Assembly (NCBI GenBank): GCA_017963715.1
Contig: JAGCTK010000187.1
Coordinates: 1 to 7,851 of the forward strand
Length of the DNA: 7,851 nucleotides
Reading direction: 5' to 3'
DNA from: Alphaproteobacteria bacterium
GTDB lineage: Bacteria; Pseudomonadota; Alphaproteobacteria; RF32; CAG-239
The first letter of the stretch is position 1. Each line of letters begins with the position of its first letter. The position numbers were made by a program, and so were the translations under genes. Positions 6,287 through 7,851 of this stretch are shown piece after piece. Under the pieces are notes generated by a model, which was not told the origin of the DNA, ran no database searches, and was given only the letters and a program-made list of their open reading frames with translations.

Positions 6287-7851
6287 TTATTCGCCCACTT
6301 TAAGCTCTGACATGTGCTCGAGCAATGTGCGTTTTTCATTGACATTTTCTTGGGCTTTGCTCAAGAGCTTTTCATAACGCTCGGGGTTCATCTTACTGAC
6401 TACCTGGAAGCGTGTCTCCGTGGCCATATAGTCAGCCAACGGTTTGGACGGTGCTTTAGAATCAAGCATCAAGGGCGCTTTGCCTTGTTTGATGTTTTCC
6501 GGATTGTAACGATAAATCGGGAAAGAACCTGATTCGACAGCATCTTTTTGGTGGCTTAAACCATCTGCCATATTCAGACCTTGGTTGATGCACGGACAGT
6601 AGGCAATAATGATGGACGGACCGTCATAAGCCTCGGCCTCGTTAAAGGCTTTGATTGTTTGCATATCGTTGGCCCCCATGGCAACTTGCGCCACATAAAC
6701 ATTGCCGTAACTCATGGCTATCATGCCGAGATCTTTCTTAGCCAGTTCTTTGCCGGCTGTGGCAAATTTAGCCGAAGCACCCATCGGGGTAGCCTTGGAC
6801 TGTTGACCGCCGGTGTTGGAATAAACGCCGGTATCCACAACCAAAATGTTGATGTTTTTGCCCGAAGCAATCGCGTGATCGACACCGCCGAAGCCGATAT
6901 CATAAGCCCAGCCGTCACCACCAATAATCCAAACGGATTTTTTGATGAGGTAATCGGCAACTTCACTTAAGTGCTTGGCCTCATCTGTATTGATTGAAGA
7001 AAGTTCTTTTCTCAAAATTTCAACATAATCACGCTGCATATCAATTTCAGTATCCGTCGTTTGCGGATTTGAGACAATCTTGTCGGCAATATCAGAGAGT
7101 TTATCTTTTAAGCCTTCAAGGAGCGTCAATGCTGTCTCACGGCCATGGTCTATCGAAAGACGCATACCAAGACCGAATTCGGCATTGTCTTCAAACAGTG
7201 AGTTTGCCCAAGCCGGACCGTGACCCTTTTCGTCTTTACAGTAAGGTGTTGTCGGCAGGTTGCCCGAATAAATCGAGGTACAACCCGTGGCGTTGGCAAC
7301 AACCATACGGTCACCGAAGAGTTGCGTCAAAAGTTTGATATAAGGTGTTTCACCGCAACCGGCACAAGCACCCGAATATTCAAAGAGCGGACTGATCATT
7401 TGGGTTGTCTTGGGCATATTTTTGACAACATCCGTGCGTTTGACATACGGAAGCGTTTCAAAGAATGTCCAGTTTTTCTTTTCGACATCCAAATGATTTT
7501 CAATGTGATCCATGTTAATAGCGTGCAGTTCGGCATTTTCTTTATTCTTTGCCGGACATGCCGTTACGCAAACACCGCAACCCGTGCAATCTTCAGGCGT
7601 AATTTGCAAAATAAACTTTTTGCCTGCAAATTCTTTGCCTTTATAATCGGCACGTTTTAATGTTGCGGGAGCATTTTTGAGTTCTTCATCAGTTGCCACT
7701 TTCATTCTGATGACGCCGTGCGGGCAAACAATCGAGCATTTGCCGCATTGGATGCAGGTGTTTTCATCCCAAACCGGAATTTCCGTTACAATACAGCGTT
7801 TTTCATACTGTGTGGTGGCTGTCGGCCATGTGCCGTCAACAACATCTTTGA
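6287..7851 (-). CDS. nifJ: Pyruvate:ferredoxin (flavodoxin) oxidoreductase, C-terminal part, cut by window end
   Basis: Converts pyruvate and CoA to acetyl-CoA and CO2 while reducing ferredoxin or flavodoxin, using thiamine diphosphate and three [4Fe-4S] clusters in the cytoplasm. The frame is open to the window edge, so 520 residues are visible and about 650 N-terminal residues are missing from the single-chain enzyme (~1,170-1,200). The ATG at 7705 is an internal Met, because the first cluster motif lies upstream of it. Counting from the edge, the ferredoxin domain has CIQCGKCSIVCP (C32, C35, C38, C42) and CTGCGVCVTACP (C88, C91, C94, C98). The cluster beside the active site uses C162, C165 and C190, and probably C420. 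The thiamine-diphosphate motif is GDGWAYDIGFGG (311-322), followed by DTGVYSNTGGQ (339-349). All key residues are intact. Spot-checked base composition is more GC-rich than the maturase gene. NifJ may serve general anaerobic metabolism; no nif genes are seen nearby. Confidence 0.97.
   Translation of the reverse strand, partial: KDVVDGTWPTATTQYEKRCIVTEIPVWDENTCIQCGKCSIVCPHGVIRMKVATDEELKNAPATLKRADYKGKEFAGKKFILQITPEDCTGCGVCVTACPAKNKENAELHAINMDHIENHLDVEKKNWTFFETLPYVKRTDVVKNMPKTTQMISPLFEYSGACAGCGETPYIKLLTQLFGDRMVVANATGCTSIYSGNLPTTPYCKDEKGHGPAWANSLFEDNAEFGLGMRLSIDHGRETALTLLEGLKDKLSDIADKIVSNPQTTDTEIDMQRDYVEILRKELSSINTDEAKHLSEVADYLIKKSVWIIGGDGWAYDIGFGGVDHAIASGKNINILVVDTGVYSNTGGQQSKATPMGASAKFATAGKELAKKDLGMIAMSYGNVYVAQVAMGANDMQTIKAFNEAEAYDGPSIIIAYCPCINQGLNMADGLSHQKDAVESGSFPIYRYNPENIKQGKAPLMLDSKAPSKPLADYMATETRFQVVSKMNPERYEKLLSKAQENVNEKRTLLEHMSELKVGE

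Noticed and set aside
6287..7705. nifJ as a separate short subunit starting at the ATG at 7705.
   Set aside because: The same frame continues upstream to the window edge and encodes the first CxxCxxCxxxCP cluster motif, so the Met is internal.
1..7851. CRISPR arrays, tRNA or rRNA genes, insertion sequences and attachment sites.
   Set aside because: Reading both strands showed no direct-repeat arrays, no tRNA-like cloverleaf segments in the short intergenic gaps, and no transposase or terminal inverted repeats.

Overview
The window looks like part of a chromosome from an AT-rich, anaerobic or microaerophilic Gram-negative bacterium. An uncultured Alphaproteobacterium, such as the gut lineages, fits best. 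Three things point there: the N-terminal NusB-like half of RsmB has an alphaproteobacterial style (ALRRKAVLDKVF, then GATEILYMKTPDFAVINEYV), the TPR protein carries a ~47-residue P-x-x-W-A repeat that I associate with Alphaproteobacteria, and a single-chain pyruvate:ferredoxin oxidoreductase implies fermentative or oxygen-poor metabolism. This placement is inference, not a database result.

Layout. On the + strand (1-4580) four genes run in series: the C-terminal part of an M17 leucyl aminopeptidase (pepA, cut by the window edge), the 16S rRNA m5C967 methyltransferase rsmB, a ~10-11-helix membrane protein resembling a catalytically dead MraY/WecA-type sugar-phosphate transferase, and a cytoplasmic TPR protein. 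The last three are packed 4-9 nt apart and are probably one transcript.

On the - strand, converging on that operon, lies a compact two-gene unit (4624-6152). A 29-codon gene with a near-ideal ribosome binding site is followed 23 nt later by a radical SAM/SPASM enzyme with a PqqD-like peptide-recognition domain at its N-terminus. This is the architecture of a RiPP (ribosomally made, post-translationally modified peptide) pathway: the tiny gene encodes the probable precursor, ending in SVDADSYSW, and the enzyme its maturase. A good sigma70-type promoter lies just upstream. A strong hairpin terminator separates the unit from the gene before it.

The last region (6287-7851, - strand) is the C-terminal ~520 residues of pyruvate:ferredoxin (flavodoxin) oxidoreductase (nifJ), with both ferredoxin-type cluster motifs and the thiamine-diphosphate domain intact.

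The main discovery candidate is the RiPP pair. The precursor is short enough to be missed by routine gene calling, the enzyme has an unusual CX5CX2C radical SAM motif, and no dedicated peptidase or exporter is visible. The second candidate is the degenerate MraY/WecA-like membrane protein paired with a TPR protein.
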